Shown here one piece after another: positions 25,125 to 35,589 of a stretch of DNA of 64,000 bases (position 1 is its first letter; each line of letters starts with the position of its first letter). Both the position numbers and the translations under genes were made by a program. The notes beneath the pieces are model-generated. The model worked only from the letters and a program-made list of their open reading frames with translations, searched no databases and was not told where the DNA came from. This DNA comes from Dryocosmus kuriphilus (lineage: Eukaryota > Arthropoda > Insecta > Hymenoptera > Cynipidae), in the NCBI GenBank assembly GCA_038277395.1, contig CM076193.1, forward strand, positions 68,354,677 to 68,418,676, in the 5' to 3' direction.

Positions 25125-27131
25125 GAGGTGTTAGTCCTACTTAGCGCGTCCACAGCTGGCGAATAGGGGAACGCTCGTTGGAAACAGAGTGTAGAAATGA
25201 AATAATGTAGGCTGCGCGGAGCAAACACACGATTGATGACGGTTAAAGACCATTGGGAGTGTACCCAGCCATATCTGATCTTTCCATCAGCATAGGGTAG
25301 GGGCTGCTCTGAGCTTGCTCTGCCCACGTGTAAGCTGCGAACGGGCAGCTGGAGTCAGCCCCTTCGGGCTTTGATCGAGGAGTGCATGGTGGCATCAGGG
25401 ATCGGAATTAGCATAGCAGTACTCCGGACATGTTCGGTCCGTTCGTGTATTTCGGGAACGGTTAAACGAAGGCTGGGCCCGAGATAACTGGGGTGAAATT
25501 TCGTTCCGAGGATATACATGTTTTCAACTGTTTCGGCATCTTAAAATTGCTTTTAAATAGAGAAAACGGAGAGGAAGCTGAGTCAACGGCGAGGAGTGGG
25601 TGCTGGACCTCAGTAACAGCTTTAATGTTGTAGAGGATGATAACGAAGATAAGTCTTATGCTGAAAAGGCGAAGAGGGGGATCCTAAAGGGCAGCACGAA
25701 GTTATAAAGGGTCACAACGAGATAAGTGAGATCCTTAAGAAGGTGCAGAAGCTCTCTATGTCAGAGAGAGTCTTACGCCAGGAGCTGAAGGATGAGGTAG
25801 AGAACGCGTTGGGGACAATGCACAGTATGGGGTATGTAGTCAGAAATCTGAAACAGCCATCGGCTGCATACATAGACGCTAGGAACATCGTCGTCAGAAG
25901 AGAAATGGTAAGGAGTGCAGGGAGAAGTCTCTCCTGAGCTCTACCTTCAAGGAGAAGACGGCTTCTGCTTCAACACAGACGGAGCCGCAGACGTTGCCGA
26001 GGAAAGCTAAAGAGACACACAAGCGTGAGAGGCAAACGTCTCTCTGCCCGCCCAGCTGACCCGCAGCCGAGAAGCCGGCCGTGAACGATATCCAGGAAGA
26101 GGCCGCCTGGTTAAAGGTGATAAGGAGAAGAACCAGGAAGGGGAAAACGGTGGAGGCGAAGAAGTTTAAGGAGAACGCTTCGCCATCCAGGATCAAAGCT
26201 CCTGCGAAGAGACAAGACGTCCCCAGGAAGGAGAGGAGGAGACCCCCCGGGAGGCCGTGACCATCCGGTCAAATAGCGTTTACTACGCTGATGTCCTGAA
26301 GGATATCCAAAAAACTTCAATCCTGAGGACCATGCTATCATGGTCACATCGATCAAGCAATCTAGAACGGGGGACGTCGTCACTGAGGTTGAGGCCAAGG
26401 AGGAGGTAGCACTTCGGTGAAGGCATCTCAAGAGCCCTTGGACAAGGCGGGAGTGTCCGACACCTTGTTCAAAGGGCGCAGATTATGGTATACGATTTAG
26501 TCGAGACTACGGAGGCTGCTGACGTGAAAGAAGCTGCAAAAGTGGTCCTGGGAGACAATTCTGGCTCTCCATCGAGAGTGAACATCACCAAAAGGAGCAT
26601 CAGAGGCTGCATCCTAGCTTTCCTTGAGCTGGATGCGGCCGCTGCTGCCAAGCTGGAGAAGGCTGCCCGACTGAATGTCGGATGGGTGAACTGCAGGGAA
26701 AGGGCACAGCACCGAAACCCCCTGTTACAGATGTCACGCTCTCGTGCAGGTCGCCCGAGTGTGTGCTGCCGAAGATCGCAGCAAATGCTGCAGAAAATGC
26801 TACCAGGAGGGTCGCAAGGCGGCGGAATGCCAAAATTTGGCGACACCACGGCCGCCAACAACAGCTAGGAGAAAATCCTAGAAGTACAGGAGGCCAGAGG
26901 GAGACGCTGTATCCAGTGAAGAAAACAATAACCTCAGAATTAATGTGAAAACGGGTGCACGGAGATCAATGCCAAGAAGAAAAGGGAGGTGGTTTTAGTG
27001 GATAGGCCTAGTCTGTCAACTCTCCTCCCTCCTCACCGGGGTTATCACTTGTGCCGTCCCTGGTGCGCCGGGCGTGAAGATGTTTAACACGGAAGCCCCA
27101 CACGCCGTGTAGTAATGCATTTCCTCCTCCT
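25125..27131 (+). mobile_element. R1-clade-type LINE with ORF1 only, copy 1
   Basis: A GC-rich block inserted at the palindrome centre. It has a ~430-bp 5' region, a gag-like ORF1 region, then directly a 3' UTR ending TAATGCATTTCCTCCTCC. No reverse transcriptase or endonuclease is present between ORF1 and the 3' UTR. Copy 2 (32690-33868) starts and ends at matching positions with the same junction, so the missing ORF2 is a family property. No clear target duplication is seen. A short AAAGAAAAATAATAATAA stretch follows the 3' end. Confidence 0.75.
25560..26945 (+). pseudogene. R1-type ORF1 (gag), broken, copy 1
   Basis: Readable segments, in several frames: a helical start (EILKKVQKLSMSERVLRQEL, 25730-25800), a Lys/Arg-rich linker, YYADVLKDIQK (about 26282) with RTGDVVTEVEAKEE, MVYDLVETTEAADVKEA (26485), and RGCILAFLELDAAAAAKLEK to LNVGWVNCR (about 26605-26695). 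The last block immediately precedes the CCHC zinc knuckles in R1-clade gag proteins; here they are scrambled by a frameshift. The expected product is an RNA-binding nucleocapsid-like protein that packages LINE RNA. Several frameshifts and stops make this copy non-functional. Copy 2 keeps the zinc-knuckle frame better. Confidence 0.7.
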
Positions 27132-27136
27132 TTAAA

Positions 27137-27409
27137 GAAAAATAATAATAAAGATGGTGATGATGAGGGTGATAATAATGAAGATGGGGATAAGGATGAT
27201 AGTAATGAAGATGATGTTGAAGATGATGCTGAAAGTGACTTTCCCTCTGAATATGAAATAGAAGCAAAATTAGAATCCCGGCAAGATCCAAATAAGTTGG
27301 CAGATCAATTGCGCTTACTTTTACAATTACAATCAGCTGGGACGGAAATAAATCACTTGAAATAATTGCAATCATTAATGAAGTAAGAGAGTCTGGCATT
27401 ACTCAATAA
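27137..27409 (+). pseudogene. C-terminal remnant of the same unidentified acidic protein, right arm
   Basis: Begins directly after the LINE with an Asp/Glu/Asn-rich run (DGDKDDSNEDDVEDDAESD), then FPSEYEIEAKLESRQDPNKL, ADQLRLLLQLQSAG, a +1 shift, and NKSLEIIAIINEVRESGITQ with a stop at 27407-27409. It is the counterpart of 24849-25105 on the opposite strand, so the two copies diverge outward from the palindrome centre. This copy lacks the internal stop of the left copy but has a frameshift. Confidence 0.5.
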
Positions 27410-30400
27410 TAATATCTTTATTTATTGATATTCAAGCTTTAGAGACTGGTGGCTCAATCTTTTAAATAGTTGAATTAACATTTTAAATATTGGATTGAAA
27501 ATTTTCTATGGTTATCATTTAGGAATAACTTATAAAATGGATCCAATGCCATACTAACAGTAAGCAATAAGTTTTATCTTTCATTCAATATTATATGTAG
27601 TTCTTTACATTTATTATATTCAATAAGCTGAATCAATCTAATTTTCAAAATGTGTGTGTATTTCATCACTTACCTGACCGGAATTAATTTTAGTCTTAAG
27701 TGTAGAAGAGGCTCATCGTCTCTTGTAAACGTTCTAATATATGCTTGTGGGAGCGTAGTAAGTGAACCCAACAATTTTCAATGCCTACTTGTTTCAACAA
27801 CATAATTATCCTCCCCGGCCTTCTCCTAATCACCACCATCTCTTCCTTCTAAATTTGTCCCCCTTTTTCTTCACACAAATTAATAGTTGGTTGAGGTTAA
27901 TTCTACAGCTAATATAACTGAAAAATTCCTTATACCCATATGCGAGAAATCAACCGTTTTGTGCAATTAGAACAGGAGTCACTAATACAAAACTATGTAG
28001 AAGAGAAGGTTCACATCTAATGAAAAAGGATAAAGAAACGTGGTGTTGGTTACAATCACAAGAAAGCAGCGTATCCGATGGTGGCTCACTCTATTAGTTA
28101 TTAATCTGGTTTGCCTTATTATCCTTTAACTAGATATATTTGAGCTACAGCCCAAGAAAAATATTTTTCTTTTCATTTATAACAGCAGATTTTAATATAA
28201 TTGATACTTCACTAAGCATGTTTTTATTGCAGTGTTTCAGCTAACTGTAAGTGAATCGGATTTTTTATCATATTATTCTGTTGTTTTAAAGATTATTTCA
28301 ACGTTTCTTACAGTTGATTACACATATGTAGCTGATTTATTTGATAGATCGATTGCGGTTACTTTTACAATATCAAGCAGCTGGAAAGAGAAATACTGAA
28401 TTTGAAATAATTTCAATCATTATTGAAATAAGAGAGTTTAGTATCTTTAAATAATATTTTTAGTAGCAGATTTGATATAATATAAAAGACAGTTTATTAT
28501 TTACAATATTAGAATTAAAACTCGTAATATATGCTATTGCAAATCTTATCTCATTAAATTATGAAAACTGTCAATCTAGACCCTGCATGGTGCTAAGTTT
28601 GCAATAGGTTTTTCTATTACTCTATACTATATTATTCTTTTAAGAAGTTAAATTCCAAGTGATCTTTTTTCAACAGTTTTTGTTGCATGAGAGGCTCATC
28701 ATATCTTTTAAGCTTGTAACATATGATTTATGGTGTATAATAATTAAATCCAACATTTTTCAGTACCTACTTGTTTCAACTACTCAATGATCCTTCCCAT
28801 ACTTCTCCTAAAGCACCATGACCACCAAATCCCTCTCCTTCTCCTCCTTTATTTCTTCTCCTTCTTTCTTAGACATTATAATAGATGAATAAAGTTAATT
28901 CCAGTGTTAATATCATCATTAAAAAAAATTTTTTATACCTTTGTGAAAGAAATCGACCATTTTGTCTAACTAGGGGAAAAATCAATAGTACATATCTATT
29001 TAGAAGACAAGGTTTACATTTAGCATGAAGAACAAAGAGATGTCTTTACAACAACAAGAATCTAGTTTACCTTGGTATCCTTTAATTAGATTTATTCTAT
29101 TCAATGTTCAAAGTTGATACAAGAAAAAAATGTTTTTTTTATTGATAATAGCAAATTTTAATATCATCGATACTTCAATAAGCATGTTCTTATTGCATTG
29201 TTTCAGCTAAGTGAATTGGATTTTTCAGCATATTATTCCGTTGTGTTAAAGATTATTTCAACGTTTCTTACAGTTAATTATAAAATTTATGTAGCTGATT
29301 TATTTTATAAATTCTAGCAAGTGGTTTCGAATCATATATTCTTTTATTCACATATTGATATTATGATTGATATTTGCTTAAGGATTATCCAGATGAAGCT
29401 ATTGCAGGTAATTTTAGGAACATGAACTTGCTAAAGTCCGACATGCAAATATGTATCTTGTTGAAAAACTACTTAAGGAACGTAGAAATAAGCTATTTGT
29501 AAAATGTTTGAGATTTGATAACTCTCGTAATATATGGATAGATAAGTCTATTTTGTAAAGCCCGCTTTGTATTAATATAAGGTATTTTCTCCGAATAAAT
29601 TTGTACTATTTCAAATATATATATATATAGATTTTTAAAAAAATTAAATACAAACCCTTAAACTAGTAAATTTAAAAAAAGTTGAATTTGTTTTAACTTA
29701 TGTTTATTTCAATTTTCTCATTAAAATTGCGCAGTTCGAAATTTTCTTGCTCTCAAGATCTAGTTCTTGACTCCGCGGGATCAGCCGACCATCAGACATT
29801 ACGCTAAAAATGAAATCAATGACGTCGACGACAATGATGATGATGAGATTAAAAGTCTTGATACCACGAATACTTCTTCCAGCAACATATCTCTCACCAC
29901 CTGTGATTTATTTTCCCTTAGGTTAAGTTTGTTTTAAATAAACGAAACATTCAACCTTAATATCAGTAAAGATTATTATTTATTCAATCTTATTCACTTA
30001 TTTAAGTTGATAGGATAACTAATATAAAGCAACAAGAAGTTATAATTTCATTTTAAATCTGCAGCCTGTAATTCGGCAACCCACCTTATAAGTAAGGAAG
30101 AAGCATTGTTGGGTTCAACTTGGATTGGAAGATAGAATGTGGAAATCTCACACATGCCATCTAAATAAAAGGTTCTAGCGTACCTGGCTGGTACTGCAGG
30201 GTTCACCGCATGAGATAAACACGAACCATTGTCACCTGTCGGTTATTGAATAATTTTACAAACATTTAGCCTGGAACAGAACCCTACACTCGAACTCCTT
30301 TACGTCAATTCGTGTCAGATTCCTACCTTAACGATCGAGTTACCGACTAACGGTAGTCATCCACTGCCATTAATAACTTATCAACTGATGGATATGAACC

Positions 30401-30479
30401 ATTATCGCTCCTCGGTATTTTCTATCTTTATTAAAATTTATAATAATTTAGATTTTAATAAAACATATAATTTAAAAGG

Positions 30480-30634
30480 GAAAAAGAATGCGGAGACTGG
30501 GACTTGAACGCATAACTGTAGCTCCCCTGGTCGGTAACTTTAACCACTGGATCAAAGTGGCTACTGGAACCCGCCATACTGGGTTCCTATTTTACCGATT
30601 AAAGTGCGGCAGAACTGTCCTAGCTTATCTACTG
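30480..30634 (-). repeat. tRNA-like terminal module, right end of palindrome
   Basis: Inverted counterpart of 21575-21710. On the minus strand it reads A-box-like TGATCCAGTGG and B-box-like GCGTTCAAGTCCC, spaced about as in a tRNA, followed by an A/T-rich run. Confidence 0.6.
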
Positions 30635-31741
30635 TATCCAGTTGAAGTAATTATAAGGAGCATAAACAAATTCTTTGTATAAATTACAGAACTTGTGTAA
30701 GCTTTTCTTATTTCGAAACTGAGAGAACAAGAATAATATGCAAACGTTTTAGAGCGGCTTGGTTATCATTATAAGAATCGAAGCCGCGAAAATAGAGGGA
30801 GAAAGATTAGACGTATTGCAAGAAAGGATGACCAAATAGCTGCTAAATATCTCTCTGTTTTTGATTTCGCAGCCGATGTTAGAAGGCAGTGGTCTCGACT
30901 TGCATAAGCTGTTTCAGTTTATGATTGCCCAGCTTGTACAAACAGCTTAGTGGAAAGCTTCCACAGTGAATGCGTACTATAGATGAGTGAATTGCATCTC
31001 AATATTTGCTGCTTCTTAGGTAAAACTTCTTATTTTATGTATTGTTTATTGCTTGGACAGCAAAGTACTTAACATGCGATTCAGCAAAACAAAAATTCAC
31101 TTTGTTCCGCATAATTCATGTCGGTTTTCTATTTTTGTATTGTATGACTGTTTGTGCTGCGTGAGTGTTTCTATCTCTGTCCTGGGTCTGCCTAGGTACC
31201 GTCTTACATTTGCTCCCCTGTCTCACTTTTTCGCGTCGAGTTGTGTTTTGTTATGGTCAGGGACTGAGGTCAGTCGTCTCGAAGCGAGAGTCGGTACCTC
31301 TAGCTCGACCTAATGGTTAATAAATTCTAGAGTTTAATGTAGTCTTGCGAGAAGACACGAACTTTAAAGTACGTTAATAAATTATACCTTTTTGGTGATC
31401 AACATGAACTCTTATTATATCCTTTTATTACCTCTTTTATCACCTTTCCTTTTATTACCAAAAAACTGAAAATCCTGCAAGTGCTTAGCGTCCTTCTGTG
31501 CTTATTTTCTCAACACTCTTTAAATGATCAAATATATACGTTATATATTAAACAGAGTCCTTTTTTGTATTAGCCAATATATATCTTCGATTTAAGAATG
31601 TTTATTCGTTTGATTAGCTAAAGTCTAAATAAGATTCCGCACCTAACCACCGACAGTTGATAGATTATTGTACTCAAAAGAGATGTTTGTAGAAATTTCC
31701 TGATTCAAGTCAATATTTATCGTTTATTTAAACTATATATA
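30635..31741. other. unassigned stretch, possibly LTR-like near 31190-31380
   Basis: 31190-31380 is GC-richer, with GTCTCGAAGCGAGAGTC (hairpin) and two TTAATAAATT sequences that could serve as polyadenylation signals, so a solo LTR is possible. No partner repeat is in the window. I see nothing else of note. Confidence 0.3.
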
Positions 31742-31800
31742 CTAGGGGTCCGCGCTCCAAGCGCGCCAGCCACCAGTTTATTTTTAAAGATAACCATAGT
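31742..31800 (-). mobile_element. possible Helitron 3' end
   Basis: On the minus strand a hairpin (stem CGCGCT/AGCGCG, 3-nt loop, 31751-31765) is followed within a few bases by CTAG at 31745-31742 and then a T. A GC hairpin just before CTRR with a following T is the hallmark of Helitron 3' ends. The 5' end (TC) was not found, so the body is undefined. Confidence 0.35.
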
Positions 31801-32689
31801 TATATAAATAACCCAGTATTATTATTTACATTCATTCTTGTGATATGTACTTTAAAATTCTTCTTATACATTTTATTTTTAATTTAGATTGATTTTTAAC
31901 CAAATTTATTGAATTTCAACAAATAATAGAATTATTATAAATTTCAATTAAAACTGCATAAAGTTGAATGATACTAATTTATAGTAATAAAATAAAAAAT
32001 TATTGAAAATGAAGATTTATTTAATTTACTTCATTCAATACATTTTTTCCCAAGGTACACCACGGGGAGGCAGGGTAGACCGGCCAAAGAGGTACATTGG
32101 CCAACTCGGTTTCTAAGGACACATATTCAATGTAATAGCGATAGGTACATCAGTTTATGTTAAAATGTAGTCTTGCATTTATGAGTTACATCTGATAGTC
32201 TTCCGATGGATTTTGCGAAAATAAGCGAGGATTATCCGATTTTAAGTATCGCGAGTAATTTTTCAACGTTCTAGACTTTTTGCTTTAATGATTATTTACC
32301 ATGTTTTAATTTACAAAGGAATTTGTTGTAAATTCTGCATACTATGAGCTAAAATGTTCCACGCGGCATCTACGACTAACTTATAAATTTCACCTTTATA
32401 ATATTCTGATTTTCCCAAAAAGTGTGGTCGGGGCTATTTAGTGTTACATCCGCCATTCTTGAAAAATTGAGCTTTTCCAAGTAACTCTTGATAACAGGCA
32501 ATCCAACTCACTGTAACGTAAACACATGGTGATAGTTTATATGTAATCAGGCGCAATCTCATTGAAGTATACAAGCCTATGAGAAGTGCGCTACAGTTGG
32601 CATAGTAGTTAAGCGCGACCGAAGTAAAAATTTATTACAATCGACAGACAAAATTGAGATATTTTTTTTTTGGAAGGGAGGAGGAAATG
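31801..32689. other. AT-rich stretch, no gene seen
   Basis: May be the body of the Helitron-like element, but no Rep or helicase motif is visible. Confidence 0.4.
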
Positions 32690-33868
32690 CATTACTGCAC
32701 GACGTGTGGGGCTTCAATGTTAGACATCTCCACGCCCGGCGCACAAGGGATCGCACATGTGAGATGCCCAGTGAGGAGGGGGGGGGGGGGGGGGGAGCTG
32801 TCAGATTAAACCTACCCACTAAAACCTCCTCCCTTTTCTTCTTGGCATTGATCCCCCCGGAACCGCTTTCGCATTACTTCAGGGGGTGTCGTTTTCATCG
32901 CTGTCTCCAGCGTCTCCTTCTGGCTTAATGGCCTTTAAGATTTTCTTCTGGCTGTTGCCAGCGGACGGGGGTATCGCCAGGTTTTGGAATTGCGCCGCTT
33001 TGTTCCCCTCCTGGTAACATCTTCTGCAGCACTTGCTGCGGCCTTCGTTTGCACACTCTCGGACAAAATTTCCGAGAGCGTGGCAACTGTAACACCGGCT
33101 TTCTGCGCTATGCGCTTTCACCCGACAGTTAACCCACCCGACCTTCAGCCGAGCAGTCGCCTCCAGTTTGGCAACAGCGGCAGCATCCAGCTTAACAAAG
33201 ACTAGGATGCAGCCTCTGCTGCTCCTCTTAGTGAGGCGCACCCTTGGTGCGGAGCCAATCTAGTCTCCCAGGGCTGCCTTCACGGCTTTCTCCACTTAAG
33301 TAGCCTCCACAGTCACAAACAAGTCGTAAACTACGATCTGCGCCCTTGGGACGAGGTGTCAAACAGATCGGACTTGTCCAAGGGCCTTCGAGCTGGAATC
33401 TCCGAAGTGCTGTCGCTCCTCCGCCTTGTCGCCCACCTCAATGAGGACGTCCCCCGTCCTCGTTTAAAAATTGACGTTCAAGCCATGGTCTTCCGGCTTC
33501 ACCTTCTTTTGTATGTCCTTCGGACCATCCACATACTTCATTCCCGGGGTTGGCGTGATGGTCACGGCTTCCCCGGGGGATGCTCTGCAGCCACCGCGCA
33601 CTCCCCGATCAAGGCCCGAAGGGGCTGGCTCCAGATGCCCGGTCGCAGCTTACACTTCGACAGAGCAAGCTCACAGCAGCCCCTACCCAGGGCCGTCGGA
33701 AAAATAGGATATGGCTCGGAGCACACCCAGCGGGCTTCGACCGTCACCAATCGTGTGTTTGTTCCGCGGGGCCTATTTTATTTCAGCCCTACCCTCTGTT
33801 TCCAGCGAATACTCCCCTATTCGCCACCTGAGGACGCGCCAAGCAGGGGTAACATCTCCCCTTGTTGA
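32690..33868 (-). mobile_element. R1-clade-type LINE with ORF1 only, copy 2
   Basis: Minus-strand copy of the family at 25125-27131. The 5' region (GGCGCGTCCTCAGGTGGCGA, near 33840), the ORF1 end and the 3' UTR (GTGCGCCGGGCGTGGAGATG to TAATGCATTTCCTCCTCC, about 32770-32690) all align. About 800 bp of ORF1's N-terminal half is deleted. A poly-G/C tract sits in the 3' UTR (32780-32797). ORF1 is again followed directly by the 3' UTR with no ORF2. Confidence 0.75.
32879..33565 (-). pseudogene. R1-type ORF1 (gag) C-terminal half, copy 2
   Basis: The minus-strand frame at 33241-32879 reads RGCILVFVKLDAAAVAKLEA, then LKVGWVNCRVKAH, then the first zinc-knuckle-like motif CYSCHALGNFVREC (Cys-x2-Cys-x4-Asn-x4-Cys, with Asn in place of His), and a second degenerate one (CCRRCYQEGNKAAQF). 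Upstream, in broken frames, KYVDGPKDIQKK and TGDVLIEVGDKAEE match copy 1. The knuckles would bind LINE RNA, but the His-to-Asn change and lost cysteine argue against function. It ends in NDTP and a TGA, about 60 nt before the 3' UTR block shared with copy 1. Confidence 0.7.
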
Positions 33869-35589
33869 CATGTCAGCAATGGTTGAAAAACTGTATTTGG
33901 AAGATACAACACAGGATAACTTACTTGTACCATCGTCTCAATTGATTCTATCAGATAATGTTCGCTTATAAGTAATTATAAAATTTTAGTAGATGAGAAA
34001 ATTTATGATAAATGCATGGTCGCTGAAAGTATAAGAGAAGAAGTATTTGAGCTTAGAATAATCAACAATATAACGGTAACCAATTAATAACTAAAGACTT
34101 TCAAAACAGACCAAACATACTTCGTTCACTAAAATTATCAGCCTGTGCAAAATATGAAACGCAACTAAGCACTCCATGGAAGGAAAAATGTGTATGTGAC
34201 ATTGATCATACAAATCCATTCGTACGTGATATACGAAAATTTTCGATCATACATACTTCATGAAAATTCCCGATAGTACGAGACTTTTATTAAAGAATAT
34301 ATCCCTATCCTCAAAATGGGAGCCCGTGAATGCATAAACACCAGAATTACCCCTGGAGTTGTCTTTACATTTCAAGCAGTTACACCATTAACATTGCTTC
34401 TTGGAGCGCGAAGATCTCTGATTAAACCGCAATTTTGTATCTCACTGATGAATAGCAAACGAAAAAAGCCAAGTGAACAAGGTCCCTTTAACCGCAGTGT
34501 TACACGTCCGAAAAAGAACTCAGGAATGGATTCGATCCATGATATGGTTCGTGTATCGCTCGCTCGGTGAACAGAATTAGATTCAAATACGTTTCGTATC
34601 TTGACTCTAGCCAATAGTACTCTACGTGAGGATCTTGCCGTTGTCCTCGGAATAAAGAGAAGCAAGCGACAACCCCTATTCTTTTCCTGCCCTTTCGGAA
34701 TAGGAATGTACTGTACTCGTAAGTTTTAACTTATTTATCAACTTTAACTTTTGTAATATTCTATTATTTCTTATCTTACGATAAACAACACTTATTAATG
34801 AACACTAATTACTTATTTTGGACATTACTCTTATACAATTCTCACAGGATTGATAGTGACTATGTACCCATAATAAATGATTCATCAGGATATATGACCC
34901 TGACAATAATCAGCTGAACTTGCCTCTTTTACTTTCCTCTTTCCAAACTACCTTCACCTGATCTCGGGACGTGACAGGGGATTTTGGCTTCAGCCGTTGG
35001 ATTGTCACGTTTGTGATGGTAAATTCGAGATTTGCAATGAAAATCTAAGTTCAGTGCTGAAATCAAAATTTAAATTCAGTGTAGAATTAAGATAGAAATT
35101 TGTATAAACACTTGAGATTATCAGTCCTTCTTAGATTCGTTGAACGGTCACCTTCGGAGGAAGGCAAAGCTCGAAATGTTTGAACACTCGATTCCGATGA
35201 GAATTGACTTGGAAAATGATTTATTAAGTCCGTAAATGGTAGGTAGAATCAATTGCTGTAAATTTTTCTTTATCGTGTTTGCAGACAGAAGGACTAATCG
35301 TTTTAAAGCAGCTTTAGTCAGAACTCGCTTAAGCGACGTAGCCTTGGGTTTGATACTTTTCCTTTTTGATGACTCGGGAACAGCGATATTAGTTTGAATC
35401 ATTACTTCACTAGTCTATGTAGCCGTTGAATTTGAAAACTGAGTTTCGTGGTTTCTATACCTCTACTTTACCGGTATTAGCATGCGTCATGATTTCGTTC
35501 AGATATAAAAATACAACTGATGTAGAGCGCTTCTTTGCGCGGCTTTATATACGAAAACCATATGTGGAGTGGGTTGAATAGATCATTGC
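33869..35589. other. unassigned stretch, no confident gene
   Basis: 34316-34665 has overlapping open frames on both strands without known motifs. A GGATTCGATCC box (about 34529) resembles a pol III B-box. A short inverted repeat CGTGACAG...TTGTCACG lies near 34972-35010. None of these is enough to call a gene. Confidence 0.35.

Larger units (their letters stand above)
21553..30634. mobile_element. large palindromic element, arms ~3.5 kb, R1-type LINE in its centre
   Basis: 21553-25124 and 27132-30634 are inverted copies along their whole lengths, with blocks well above 80% identical by eye (for example 22270-22480 against 29990-30210, and 22660-22800 against 29740-29890). Both ends begin CAGTAG-TA-GCTA followed by CAGTTCTGCCGCA. 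Without the central LINE (25125-27131), almost nothing separates the arms, so the pre-insertion element was a palindrome of about 7.1 kb. No convincing target duplication is present. The arms contain tRNA-like modules at the outer ends, a ~920-bp internal direct duplication and remnants of an acidic protein gene near the centre. I do not recognise the family. Confidence 0.85.

Noticed and set aside
25894..26861. Minus-strand ORFs of 77-130 codons
   Set aside because: They are shadows opposite the GC-rich R1-type ORF1; the plus strand carries the gag motifs.
21545..30642. Target duplication of the large palindrome (TATTTC versus TATCCA)
   Set aside because: Only four of six bases agree, which is not above chance.
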